Source: an uncultured Clostridia bacterium
Lineage (GTDB): Bacteria > Bacillota > Clostridia > Oscillospirales > Ruminococcaceae
Direction: 5' to 3'
Length of the DNA stretch: 64,000 bases
Assembly: GCA_947627465.1 (NCBI GenBank)
Contig: CANQWD010000009.1
Span: 1-64,000, forward strand
Shown here piece after piece: positions 37,030-46,242 of the stretch; the stretch's first letter is position 1, and each line of letters begins with the position of its first letter. The notes below the pieces were generated by a model. The model was not told the origin of the DNA. It did not search any database and saw only the letters and a list, made by a program, of their open reading frames with translations. The position numbers and the translations under genes are program-made.

Positions 37030-38095
37030 ATGAGCGATAAGACAGCGTTTTATTGTACTAAATGCGGCACGGAGCTTGTAAACGGGGCTTGCCCGAAATG
37101 TTCACAGGCACAGCATACAGGAAACGCCGAAAAGTTCAAGCAGTTTTTTATGAACCCTAAAGAACAATTCGTGTGCGCTCTCGGAAACGGTTATATACAG
37201 AATTATCTTGCGGGCGGATTTGTTGGAAAAGGCTTTGCGGTGGTAAGCGATAAGAGGGGTTATTTCAACGGGAAAACCTATGAGGTGCATAATTCCCGAC
37301 TGAAAGCCACAAGTGAATCGAGAACGGTCGATCTGAAGGATGTTACGGGAACGGGGGTCAGAGCGATAAAGTACCCGTTGCTGTGGATATTGGCGATAGT
37401 TGCGGCGGTGCTGGCTGTTGTGATAACTACTATCGTAGCGTTTAAATTGTGCGAAATAGCCGATAGCGCCAAATACGGCAGTTATGATGAGCGAGAAGCA
37501 GCACGAAAGCTTTCAGACTTTGGTGGGTCGCTATTAACCGATATATTCCTATTATTTCCATTAGCTTTTTTGCCGTCGGGCGCGTTTTACTTATCCTATT
37601 ACTTATCACGAAAAAAAGGATTACTGATTACGGCGTTGATATTAACGGTAGTAGGTTTTGTAGGGCTTATTTTACTTAATATCGATATTTGTGGAACACC
37701 AAAAGCGGTGTTTGTTGATATCCTTATATTTGTTCCTGCGGCGGCTCTTTTGTTCAGCTACTTCAAAACCCGAATAACACTCCTTACGATAAGCTACGCG
37801 GGCGGCTGCATCGCGTTTGACATAAATTGGTATTCCAAAGAGGAAAGCGACGGATTTCAGAAAATGCTCCGGTATCGCCAAAGATAAGGCGGTAGAGGAT
37901 GCCGAAAACGCCACGGCAAACGCAATGCGCGAGGTTATGTCAAACGTTGTGGGAACTCCCGTTCAGCCCGTGCAAAGCGTTCAGCCGCAAGCTCCCGTTT
38001 CGACAGCGGACGAGCTTATGAAGTACGCGCAGCTTTACAAGGACGGACTTCTCTCCGAGGAGGAGTTCGCCGCTATAAAGGCAAAAATGCTTTAA
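37030..38095 (+). pseudogene. zinc-ribbon membrane protein with C-terminal SHOCT domain, split by +1 frameshift near 37861
   Basis: frame 1 37030-37887 (FYCTKCGTELVNGACPKC, 4 TM); shifted frame continues to 38095 encoding KDKAVEDAENATANAMREVM...DELMKYAQLYKDGLLSEEEFAAIKAKML. Confidence 0.8.
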
Positions 38096-38129
38096 TAAAG
38101 CGATTATTGAGATAAAGGACGTTGGATTT

Positions 38130-40367
38130 ATGAAAAAAACATTTTTATCCGCATTAGTTGTGATTGCGCTTGCGGCGCAATTAACAGGGTGTAACGGGAA
38201 TACTCCCGTTGAACAACCAAGCGAAAGTTCTTCTGTAGTATCGGACGTTAGCGAACCGAAGAATAGCACTTCCAATCAAACGAGTTCGCCCGTATATGAA
38301 ACTAACGAAAACGATTTTGAATATGATACCGCAGAGGGCGGAATAAAAATAACAAAGTATCTTGGTAATGGGGGTTATGTAAAAATACCCGATACAATAG
38401 ATGGAAAAACCGTTGTTGAAATCAATGCGGATGCTTTTAACGGCTGTGTCGGACTTATCAGCATATTTATTCCCGCCAAGTTGACAACTATATCCTATTT
38501 TGGCAGAAGTTATCTTGAAGGCTGTATAAATCTGGAAAGCATAAAGGTCGCTGATGATAATCCAAGCTACTATTCATTTGATGACGTTCTGTATGAAAAG
38601 GAGGAAGATGGATTAAGAATGATGATATGCCCCGTGGCGAAAAAGGGCATAGTCAAAATACCCAGCAGTGCAACAAAAATCGGCTACTTTTTAGGCGTTA
38701 CCTTGCACAATATGTTTGATGAATGTGAATATATTGAAGGCATAAACGTTGCGGAGGGCAATCCGAATTTCTGTTCAATAGACGGTTTGTTATGCGAAAA
38801 GACAGATGACGAAGATATTACGTTGGTAGTATATCCTAAAGCAAGAGGCAGTGAAATCGTCATTCCGGATGGCATAACATCTGTTGAACAAATTTTCTAT
38901 GATCGCACGGACATAACAAGTGTAACTATTGGCGGCAATGTTAAACAAATTATAAGTCCAGTTGAAAACTCTTCTCTGCATGACGGCGCACCCCCTATTT
39001 TATATGACGGAGCATTTACAGCCTTTGACATCACAAATATAAAAAATATAAGCGTTTCCGAAAACAATAAGACATTTTTCTTCATTGATAAAATGTTATG
39101 TGAAAACAGTGATGACGGCGAGGTTGAGTTACTTATATGTTTGACAACGGCAAGCGGAAAAATCACTGTTCCTGACGGTGTGACTTATATCAGCAGATCA
39201 TCTTTCAAAGACTGCGAAAACTTAACAAGTATAACTATTCCCAATAGCGTACGCACAATAGGCGTTGACGCTTTTAGGGGTTGTTCAAAATTAAAAAGCA
39301 TTGAAATTCCCCAAAGTGTATCGGTAATCGGTTGGGAGGCTTTTAAGGACTGCAAAAATCTTTCAAGCGTGACTATCCCAGACAGTGTGGCATATATTGG
39401 CGAAAATGCTTTCGAGGGGTGCAATAATATAATTGTAACTTACAGGGGAAAAACCTACACGCAGAACAATATGAATGATTTGTATGCCGTGGCAACCTCT
39501 GCAACGTCACCCTCCGAAACAAGTTCCACGGCAACAAGTGAACCGACCACGCCGATTATTACATATGCTCCCGAAACGGATTTTGGCTGTGCTTTTATGA
39601 ATGACAGCGTGGAGATAAGAACTTACGTGGGCAACGGCGGTGATGTAGTAATTCCCGAAACGATAAGCGGAGATCCCGTTGTGATGGTAAGCGGTCGAGT
39701 TACCAACCGCGAGGGCTTTGTGGGTGCTTTTAAAAACAATACCGCCGTTACAAGCATAACCATTCCCGATACGGTTACGGGTTTTGGAGGAGTTGAAGGC
39801 TGTACAAATTTAGTGAGTATAAATGTCGGTGAGGGCAACCCCTATCTGGCAAGCGTTGACGGAATGCTATGCCGAAAAACCGATAACGGGCTTATGCTGG
39901 TGCTATGCCCCGAAGGCAAAAAAGGCAAGGCTGTTATTCCCGACAGCGTGACGGAGATCGCAGAGGGCGCTTTTTACGGTTGCGGTGGAATAACGGAGAT
40001 AATTGTCGGCAACGGAGTAACTAAGGTCAACAAGGACATCTTCGGCGGATGCGAAAACCTTAAATACCTTACGCTTGGAAACAGCATAAAAGATTTTGGC
40101 AGACCAACGTATTTGATAGCTGATATGGGCGATACTTTAGAAAATTTTGCAAACCTTGAAAGTGTTGTATTCGGAGACGGTCTGATAAGGCTCGGAGATT
40201 GCGCTTTTGACGGCTGTACAAGTCTAAAAAGCGTAACATTAGGAAACGGGGTAACTTCTATCAGCAATTATGCTTTTATAGGCTGTCCGAATGTCACGGT
40301 AACCTGCAAGGGCAAAACCTACACACAGGACAATATGAACGATTTGTATAATTTGTTTATGCAGTAA
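38130..40367 (+). CDS. BspA-like leucine-rich repeat (LRR_5) lipoprotein
   Basis: lipobox AAQLTGC; repeated LTSITIPNSVRTIGVDAFRGCSKLKSIEIPQSVSVIG. Confidence 0.92.
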   Translation: MKKTFLSALVVIALAAQLTGCNGNTPVEQPSESSSVVSDVSEPKNSTSNQTSSPVYETNENDFEYDTAEGGIKITKYLGNGGYVKIPDTIDGKTVVEINADAFNGCVGLISIFIPAKLTTISYFGRSYLEGCINLESIKVADDNPSYYSFDDVLYEKEEDGLRMMICPVAKKGIVKIPSSATKIGYFLGVTLHNMFDECEYIEGINVAEGNPNFCSIDGLLCEKTDDEDITLVVYPKARGSEIVIPDGITSVEQIFYDRTDITSVTIGGNVKQIISPVENSSLHDGAPPILYDGAFTAFDITNIKNISVSENNKTFFFIDKMLCENSDDGEVELLICLTTASGKITVPDGVTYISRSSFKDCENLTSITIPNSVRTIGVDAFRGCSKLKSIEIPQSVSVIGWEAFKDCKNLSSVTIPDSVAYIGENAFEGCNNIIVTYRGKTYTQNNMNDLYAVATSATSPSETSSTATSEPTTPIITYAPETDFGCAFMNDSVEIRTYVGNGGDVVIPETISGDPVVMVSGRVTNREGFVGAFKNNTAVTSITIPDTVTGFGGVEGCTNLVSINVGEGNPYLASVDGMLCRKTDNGLMLVLCPEGKKGKAVIPDSVTEIAEGAFYGCGGITEIIVGNGVTKVNKDIFGGCENLKYLTLGNSIKDFGRPTYLIADMGDTLENFANLESVVFGDGLIRLGDCAFDGCTSLKSVTLGNGVTSISNYAFIGCPNVTVTCKGKTYTQDNMNDLYNLFMQ

Positions 40368-40391
40368 TTTGTTAGAAAGGGTAAATAATTT

Positions 40392-41948
40392 ATGAGAAAA
40401 ACATTGATATCCGCATTGGTTCTGATTGCGTTGACGGTGCAATTAACAGGGTGTAACGACAATACTCCCGCTGAGCAACCGAACGAAAGTTCCTCCGTGG
40501 TATCGGACGTTAGCGAACCGCAGAATAGCTCCACATTTTCAACGGAGGCTTCAAGTTCAAACAAACCTCAAAGCAGTACGGCTTCAACTACTTCAAGCAC
40601 CTCCGAAACAAGCAAGCCACAAAGCAGCACGACTACCACAACCTCAAACGCTCCCGAAGTCAGCGAACCGCAGAGTAGTACGGCTTCAACAACATCAAGC
40701 GAACCCGAAACATCATCTTCCGAGAGCAATTCCCAACCCGAGGAAACGTCAAAGGACGATACTCCCCAGTGGACGGAAACGGCGGTCAGCGGCGAACGCT
40801 ATGTGAACACCGATTACATAAGCTCCAGAGTTAACGCGATACAGGGCAGTAACACGGTAAAGCAATATAGACTTAATGACAAGGTTACGGTAGTGGCTAA
40901 AACTGATACGAATTATTACAAGTTGGAGGACGGAACATTTATTCACTCCGATTACTTATCTGAAAGTAAGGTGACAGTTCAGCAACCGCAAACAACGACA
41001 AGTAGCTCCACAAACAACGGACAAGGAGAAACAATCGGAGCGGAGAAATTAAGCTTTGTTGAGCTTGATGACGGCACATTATCTGTAAATTTTGATGATA
41101 GTGTCTATAAAAACGGATACAAAGAAATAGAAAATATAATTATTCCCGCTGAATATAATGGAAAGAAGGTCACTCAGATTGCCGAGAAAGCCTTCGCGGG
41201 ATTTAGAAACCTTAAATCAGTCACCATTCCCGAAGGGATTACCATAATAGGTAAAACAGCTTTCAACGGGTGTGAAAGTCTGGAATCCATCAATCTACCC
41301 AGAAGTCTTAAAACAATAGGATTTAGGGCTTTTAGTATGTGCAAAAATCTAAAATCCGTAACAATATATAACGGTGTGGAAATGATTGAGAAAGGAGCTT
41401 TTGATAGCACGGCTTTTTTAAGCAATCAAAAAGGCATAAGGTATTTAGGAAATTGGGTCATCGGGTGTGAGGAAGGAACAACTATTGCCGAAATCAAAAA
41501 CGGCACGATCGGCATTGCGGGTGGAGCATTTTCGGGAGATGAATGGGGTGTTTATCATAACCTAGAATATGTTAGTATACCCGACAGTGTAAAGTATATA
41601 AATTCGATGAGTTTTAATTCTTGCACTATTGAAAATCTTAAAATACCAAATTGCCTAACCACTTTGGAATATGGCTTTTTTGATAGTTGTTCTATTTGTA
41701 ATCTTACTATACCAAAAACCGTCACCTATATTGACCCTCAAGCAATGAGTACCCCTCTTGGCGGTGTAAGAAAATTGGATAACATATATTTCACGGGTAC
41801 AGAGGAAGAATGGAACCAACTTTTGCAAAACTCTGGCTGGGACGGAACAATAGTTCACAGTCAAGCAAGATTTGATTTACACACTACAATTAAGACCCCT
41901 ATATATTATGAATTGCATTTCAATTCCGAGGGACCCGCTATTCCATAA
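40392..41948 (+). CDS. leucine-rich repeat lipoprotein with Ser/Thr-rich linker and bacterial SH3-like segment
   Basis: lipobox TVQLTGC; STASTTSSTSETSKPQSS linker; RYVNTDYISSRVNAIQGSNTVKQYRLNDKVTVVAKTDTNYYKLEDGTFIHSDYL; LRR_5 repeats. Confidence 0.88.
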   Translation: MRKTLISALVLIALTVQLTGCNDNTPAEQPNESSSVVSDVSEPQNSSTFSTEASSSNKPQSSTASTTSSTSETSKPQSSTTTTTSNAPEVSEPQSSTASTTSSEPETSSSESNSQPEETSKDDTPQWTETAVSGERYVNTDYISSRVNAIQGSNTVKQYRLNDKVTVVAKTDTNYYKLEDGTFIHSDYLSESKVTVQQPQTTTSSSTNNGQGETIGAEKLSFVELDDGTLSVNFDDSVYKNGYKEIENIIIPAEYNGKKVTQIAEKAFAGFRNLKSVTIPEGITIIGKTAFNGCESLESINLPRSLKTIGFRAFSMCKNLKSVTIYNGVEMIEKGAFDSTAFLSNQKGIRYLGNWVIGCEEGTTIAEIKNGTIGIAGGAFSGDEWGVYHNLEYVSIPDSVKYINSMSFNSCTIENLKIPNCLTTLEYGFFDSCSICNLTIPKTVTYIDPQAMSTPLGGVRKLDNIYFTGTEEEWNQLLQNSGWDGTIVHSQARFDLHTTIKTPIYYELHFNSEGPAIP

Positions 41949-41991
41949 GAACCCTATCAATGTTAGCGGAGCATAAAAATAAGCGTTTGCC

Positions 41992-42020
41992 TTGACAACC
42001 CTCGACAAATATGCTATAAT
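41992..42020 (+). promoter_or_regulatory. consensus sigma-A promoter upstream of methyltransferase
   Basis: TTGACA-17 bp-TATAAT. Confidence 0.8.
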
Positions 42021-42055
42021 TACGACAGTGAGACCGATAAGCTAATAATCACAAT

Positions 42056-42098
42056 AAATCGGCGGCGGCAGAAAAATGCCGTTGCCGATTTATTTTTG
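42056..42098 (+). promoter_or_regulatory. leader hairpin / candidate attenuator between promoter and methyltransferase
   Basis: aaatcggcggcggc-agaaaaat-gccgttgccgattt (14-bp stem with two G-U pairs) then atttttg. Confidence 0.6.
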
Positions 42099-42114
42099 CA
42101 TTGGGGGAGCATTT

Positions 42115-43068
42115 ATGCTGTGTTATCAAACCGATCTTGGCGGTGCGTATTGCGGGGATAGTCTGACGCTGATTGACGAATTGGAGGATAATTCCGTTGA
42201 CCTTGTAATGACCTCGCCGCCGTTCGCGCTGCTTAAACCTATGGAATACGGCAACGTTCCCCAAAACGAGTATGTGGAGTGGTTTAAGCGGTTTGCGGAA
42301 AAGCTGTTGCCCAAGCTGAAAGACACGGGGAGCTTTGTTATAGATATCGGAAACACCTATAATAAGGGCGAACCTACATACAGCCTATACGCGTTCCGAA
42401 CGCTGATAATGCTCGTTGATGACCTCGGCTATAAGCTGGCGCAGCCGTTCTGTTGGTATAATCAGAGCAAGCTCCCCGTGCCGATAGAATATGTGAACAA
42501 AAAGAAAATTCGGTGCAAGAACGCCATTGATATGGTCTGGTGGATGTCCAAGACAAGCAATCCGAAATCGGACGTTACAAAGGTTCTAAATCCTTACAGC
42601 AAGAGTATGAAAAAGCTGTTTAAGAACCCCGAGAAGTTTTACAGGCTTGATTTGCCGAAAGAAAAACGCTTGACAACGCATACCAATTCTTGGACGAATA
42701 ATAACGGCGGTAGCATTCCGAGCAATTGTCTAATAATCTCAAACAGCGAATCAAACTGCAAATATCTCCGAACGTGCAAAAAAGCGGAGATAAGACCGCA
42801 CCCTGCGCGGTTTCCGAGCCAGTTGGCGGAATTTTTTATCAAGCTGTTGACGGACGAGGGCGATTTGGTGATAGATATATTCGCTGGCAGTAATACCACG
42901 GGAGCGGCAAGCGAACAATTAAACAGGCAGTGGCGGTCGTTTGAATTGCGGCGGGAATATGTGGCAGCGAGCGCGTTCAGATTTCTTGGAGATGATGACG
43001 ACCCGAAAGCGGTATATAATCGCATAATGAAAGTAAAAGAGGGCGGTACGGATATACCGAGGTTCTGA
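42115..43068 (+). CDS. site-specific DNA methyltransferase (beta-class N6A/N4C type)
   Basis: motif IV TSPPFALL preceding motif I DIFAGSNTTG; gggggag RBS. Confidence 0.9.
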   Translation: MLCYQTDLGGAYCGDSLTLIDELEDNSVDLVMTSPPFALLKPMEYGNVPQNEYVEWFKRFAEKLLPKLKDTGSFVIDIGNTYNKGEPTYSLYAFRTLIMLVDDLGYKLAQPFCWYNQSKLPVPIEYVNKKKIRCKNAIDMVWWMSKTSNPKSDVTKVLNPYSKSMKKLFKNPEKFYRLDLPKEKRLTTHTNSWTNNNGGSIPSNCLIISNSESNCKYLRTCKKAEIRPHPARFPSQLAEFFIKLLTDEGDLVIDIFAGSNTTGAASEQLNRQWRSFELRREYVAASAFRFLGDDDDPKAVYNRIMKVKEGGTDIPRF

Positions 43069-43898
43069 ATAAATCTGCAATAGGTTAATATTTTAAGGCG
43101 TAAATCGTTTGAGGTTTGCGCCTTTTCTTTTTGCCTTTTATGAAATAGGCACGCAGAGCGGCGTAAATGCCCCTAAAATCGACCGAGGATATATCTTAGG
43201 GAAAGTTTATTCTTACAAGCGGAAATTTCATATCGGGCAAGTATGGGCGATTTTAGACTATGAATTTTATGTGGTAACAATTTCCAGTTGCCTTTGCCTA
43301 TAAAAACCTATTAAACATATCTTAAAAATTTGTAAAATAAGTTTTTTGCTTTAAATTTTTAAATTAACAGATTAAGTTTATCTACTTATAGAAAATCATC
43401 TACATTATTGAACGTGATGGAATTATTTGGAAATCCTGTAGAGCATATGAAAATTTCTGTCTACATTTCAAATGGCACACTACATCACCACTACATATAC
43501 TCAAACATAATGAACATCAATTCCATCTACTGCACTCCGTGAAGGGTGTACTGCCGTAATAAGAACATAATATTTATATAAATATTACTCTCCGTGACAG
43601 TGGGGGGTTCACTCCTGTTTGCACCAATATGGACTGTACAGGACTGGTTGAGAAATTGAGAAACAAGCAGGGAAAAGGTGAAGTGATAAGCGTTTATAAG
43701 CAAGAGCATTAAACGAAAAGCAATCAACGAAAATGCAGAAATTGATTAGGTGTCTTGTACTTGTTTATTTGTGCAAGATGGATAAAAATAAGGGGTTGAG
43801 CGTTCTAAAATTTGACACTTATTTGCGAAAAAGCCCACAGCTGTAAAAAAGGCGATAAAGAGCGTTGTAGAGCCAAATTCGGTTATTGGTAGAAATGT

Positions 43899-44400
43899 GG
43901 TATACAGTAGCAAAATTTGAGTGCTAAAGGGGGGCTTTGTTGAGCAGATATCCAAATGTTTGTACACTATCATATCTTCCAGTTCTACAGAGAACAAAAT
44001 TTTAGAACATAAGTAGAGTGTTATGTTGAGCAGTAATTTATATGTTTGTACACTATCATATCTTCCAGTTCTACAGAGAACAAAGTTTTAGAGCATAAGT
44101 AGAGTGTTATGTTGAGCAGTAATTTATATGTTTGTACACTATCATATCTTCCAGTTCTACAGAGAGCAAAATTTTAGAGCATAAGTAGGGTGTTATGTTG
44201 AGCAGTAATTTATATGCTTGTACATTGTCAAATCTCCCAGTTCTACAGAGAACAAAATTTTAGAGCATAAGTTGGGTGCTATGTTGAGCAGATACCTCTA
44301 TGCTTGTACATTATCAAAACGTATAGTTCTACAGGAAACAAAATTGGTGTACTTAAATGGGCTGATATGTTGAACTTAGCAAACGAGTTGTACAGGAGCA
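43899..44400 (+). repeat. 86-bp tandem repeat array (5 clear units plus degenerate flanking units)
   Basis: gttctacag at 43982, 44068, 44154, 44240, 44326, exactly 86 bp apart; unit gttctacagagaacaaaattttagagcataagtagagtgttatgttgagcagtaatttatatgtttgtacactatcatatcttcca. Confidence 0.92.
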
Positions 44401-44517
44401 AGCATACAAATTCAACAGCGATAAAGCGCAGTACTAGTTAGAAAAATGGCGATATGCATTTGGACGAACAGAAAAATAATACGATAGCATAAAACCAATT
44501 TTGAAAGGAGCTATCGT

Positions 44518-44709
44518 ATGAAAGTTACGGTTACACACTCAAAACTCACGGACAAAGCAAAGGAAAGGTTCGTGAACGATGTGACAAGGAGAATGCTGGA
44601 GATAATGAAAAATCAGAGGGAGCGGGAGATTTCCCAATCGAAGGGTCTTGACAAGAACGGAAAAAAGCGATATAATCCCAGTCAAAGTTTAGGAAAGGGG
44701 GAAAAGTAA
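44518..44709 (+). CDS. small hypothetical protein upstream of recombinase
   Basis: 63 aa, tgaaaggagc RBS, immediately precedes the recombinase gene. Confidence 0.65.
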   Translation: MKVTVTHSKLTDKAKERFVNDVTRRMLEIMKNQREREISQSKGLDKNGKKRYNPSQSLGKGEK

Positions 44710-44710
44710 G

Positions 44711-46219
44711 ATGGTAGCGATTTATTGCAGAAAATCGGTTGACAAGGTAGACAGCACGAGCATTGAAACCCAGATTGACTTTTGCAAACGGCTGATAACG
44801 CCCGATGAAAGCTTTGAGGTTTATTCCGACAGAGGTTACAGCGGCAGTAATACAAACCGCCCCGATTTCCAAAGGCTTATGTCGGACGTGGAGCAAGGCG
44901 CGGTATCAAGGGTTATCGTTTACCGTATCGACAGAATAAGCCGTTCCGTTCTGGACTTTGCGAATATTTACGGGCAATTGGAAGAAAACAACGTTGAGTT
45001 TGTATCGGCGACGGAGCAATTCGATACGTCAACGCCTATGGGAAAGGCTATGCTGCAAATCATAATGGTCTTTGCGGAGCTTGAACGCAAAACGATACAG
45101 CTTAGAATTACCGATAACTTCTATGAGAGAGCGAAAAAAGGCTTGTTCCTTGCAGGCAAAGCTCCGATAGGCTACAAGAAAATACCATATGAGATAGCGG
45201 GCGTGAAGTCGCATATTCTTGGTGAGGATATCGAAACAAGCGGCATTATTAAGTTTATCTACAAGAAATATCTGGAGGACGGCTCATCAATGGGGCAGAT
45301 CGTAAAGTACCTCAATTCCCCCGATTGTGAATTTACATACTCCAAAAAATTTACAAACACCTCGATAATGAGAATACTTTCCAATCCCGTTTATGTCCGT
45401 GCCGATGCCGATGTTTACGGGTATCTCAAATCAAAGGGCGCAATTTTGCATGACAAAATCGAGCAATTTGACGGAGTTCACGGCTGCACGATATACGGTC
45501 GCCGCAAGGAGAAAACGCAGAGCAAGTTCAAAGACCTAGAGGGCGAGAATATTCAGCTTAATCTGCACGAGGGGCTTATTTCCTCCGAGGACTGGCTGCG
45601 CGTTCAGAAAAAAATGGAGAGCAACAAATCAATAAAAAACAGCGGTCGCGGAAAAAACAGTTGGCTGTCGGGGCTTATCAAGTGCGGATACTGCGGGCTG
45701 GCTGTTACCGTGGTGAACGGTCAGCGCAACGGCAAACGCTATGTTTACTGCGATGGCAGAAAAAACAAGACTTGCTACGAGAGAAAATCTCACGCTACCT
45801 TTGACGAGCTTGAACAAGCCGTTGAAAGCGTTCTCCTGCCGCATATCGGGGATTTCCGATACGCGTTGTCGGAAAAGTCGGGCGAGAACGCCGCAAGGCT
45901 CAACGAGCTGAAAATACGGCAAGCGAAAATAGATGAGGAAATAAATTCAATCGTTGAGAAATTTGTGAAAGCAAACGATAATATGCTGGAATACCTTAAC
46001 GGCAAGGTAAACGAGCTTGAAAAGAGCAAGAGTGAGATCGTCGGGGAAATACTCGACATCACCGCACAAAAGCCGTTGGATATAGATTTCAAGCAGATCA
46101 AGGAGTTTACAGACAATTGGGAAAATCTGGACTTGGAAACCAAAAAGCAGATAGCAAGGCAGTTTATAAAGCAAATTACATATACTGATGAAAAGCTGAA
46201 CGTTGAGTTCTATATCTGA
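44711..46219 (+). CDS. large serine recombinase (TnpX/TndX-type integrase)
   Basis: AIYCRKSVDKVDSTSIETQ, VYRIDRISRSVLDFANIYGQL, FAELERKTIQLRI, recombinase domain, zinc beta-ribbon CGYCGLAV...YVYCDGRKNKTCYERK, coiled coil. Confidence 0.95.
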   Translation: MVAIYCRKSVDKVDSTSIETQIDFCKRLITPDESFEVYSDRGYSGSNTNRPDFQRLMSDVEQGAVSRVIVYRIDRISRSVLDFANIYGQLEENNVEFVSATEQFDTSTPMGKAMLQIIMVFAELERKTIQLRITDNFYERAKKGLFLAGKAPIGYKKIPYEIAGVKSHILGEDIETSGIIKFIYKKYLEDGSSMGQIVKYLNSPDCEFTYSKKFTNTSIMRILSNPVYVRADADVYGYLKSKGAILHDKIEQFDGVHGCTIYGRRKEKTQSKFKDLEGENIQLNLHEGLISSEDWLRVQKKMESNKSIKNSGRGKNSWLSGLIKCGYCGLAVTVVNGQRNGKRYVYCDGRKNKTCYERKSHATFDELEQAVESVLLPHIGDFRYALSEKSGENAARLNELKIRQAKIDEEINSIVEKFVKANDNMLEYLNGKVNELEKSKSEIVGEILDITAQKPLDIDFKQIKEFTDNWENLDLETKKQIARQFIKQITYTDEKLNVEFYI

Positions 46220-46242
46220 TTTCCGTTTGTATCTCTGTGTGA

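Larger units (their letters stand above)
29667..46242 (+). mobile_element. ~16.57 kb serine-recombinase integrative element inserted in asnB
   Basis: both halves of asnB flank it; shared (T)GA at 29666-29668 and 46240-46242; large serine recombinase at right end; imperfect inverted ends; precise removal restores a 1824-nt frame. Confidence 0.9.

Noticed and set aside
43109-43303. 64-aa ORF downstream of the methyltransferase
   Set aside because: No convincing RBS or recognisable protein character; AT-rich noncoding surroundings.
43899-44400. CRISPR array or Cas9 tracr-like locus (units contain gttttagagc)
   Set aside because: The whole 86-bp unit is repeated with no variable spacers, and no cas genes are present; resemblance to the Cas9 repeat start is limited to about 10 nt.
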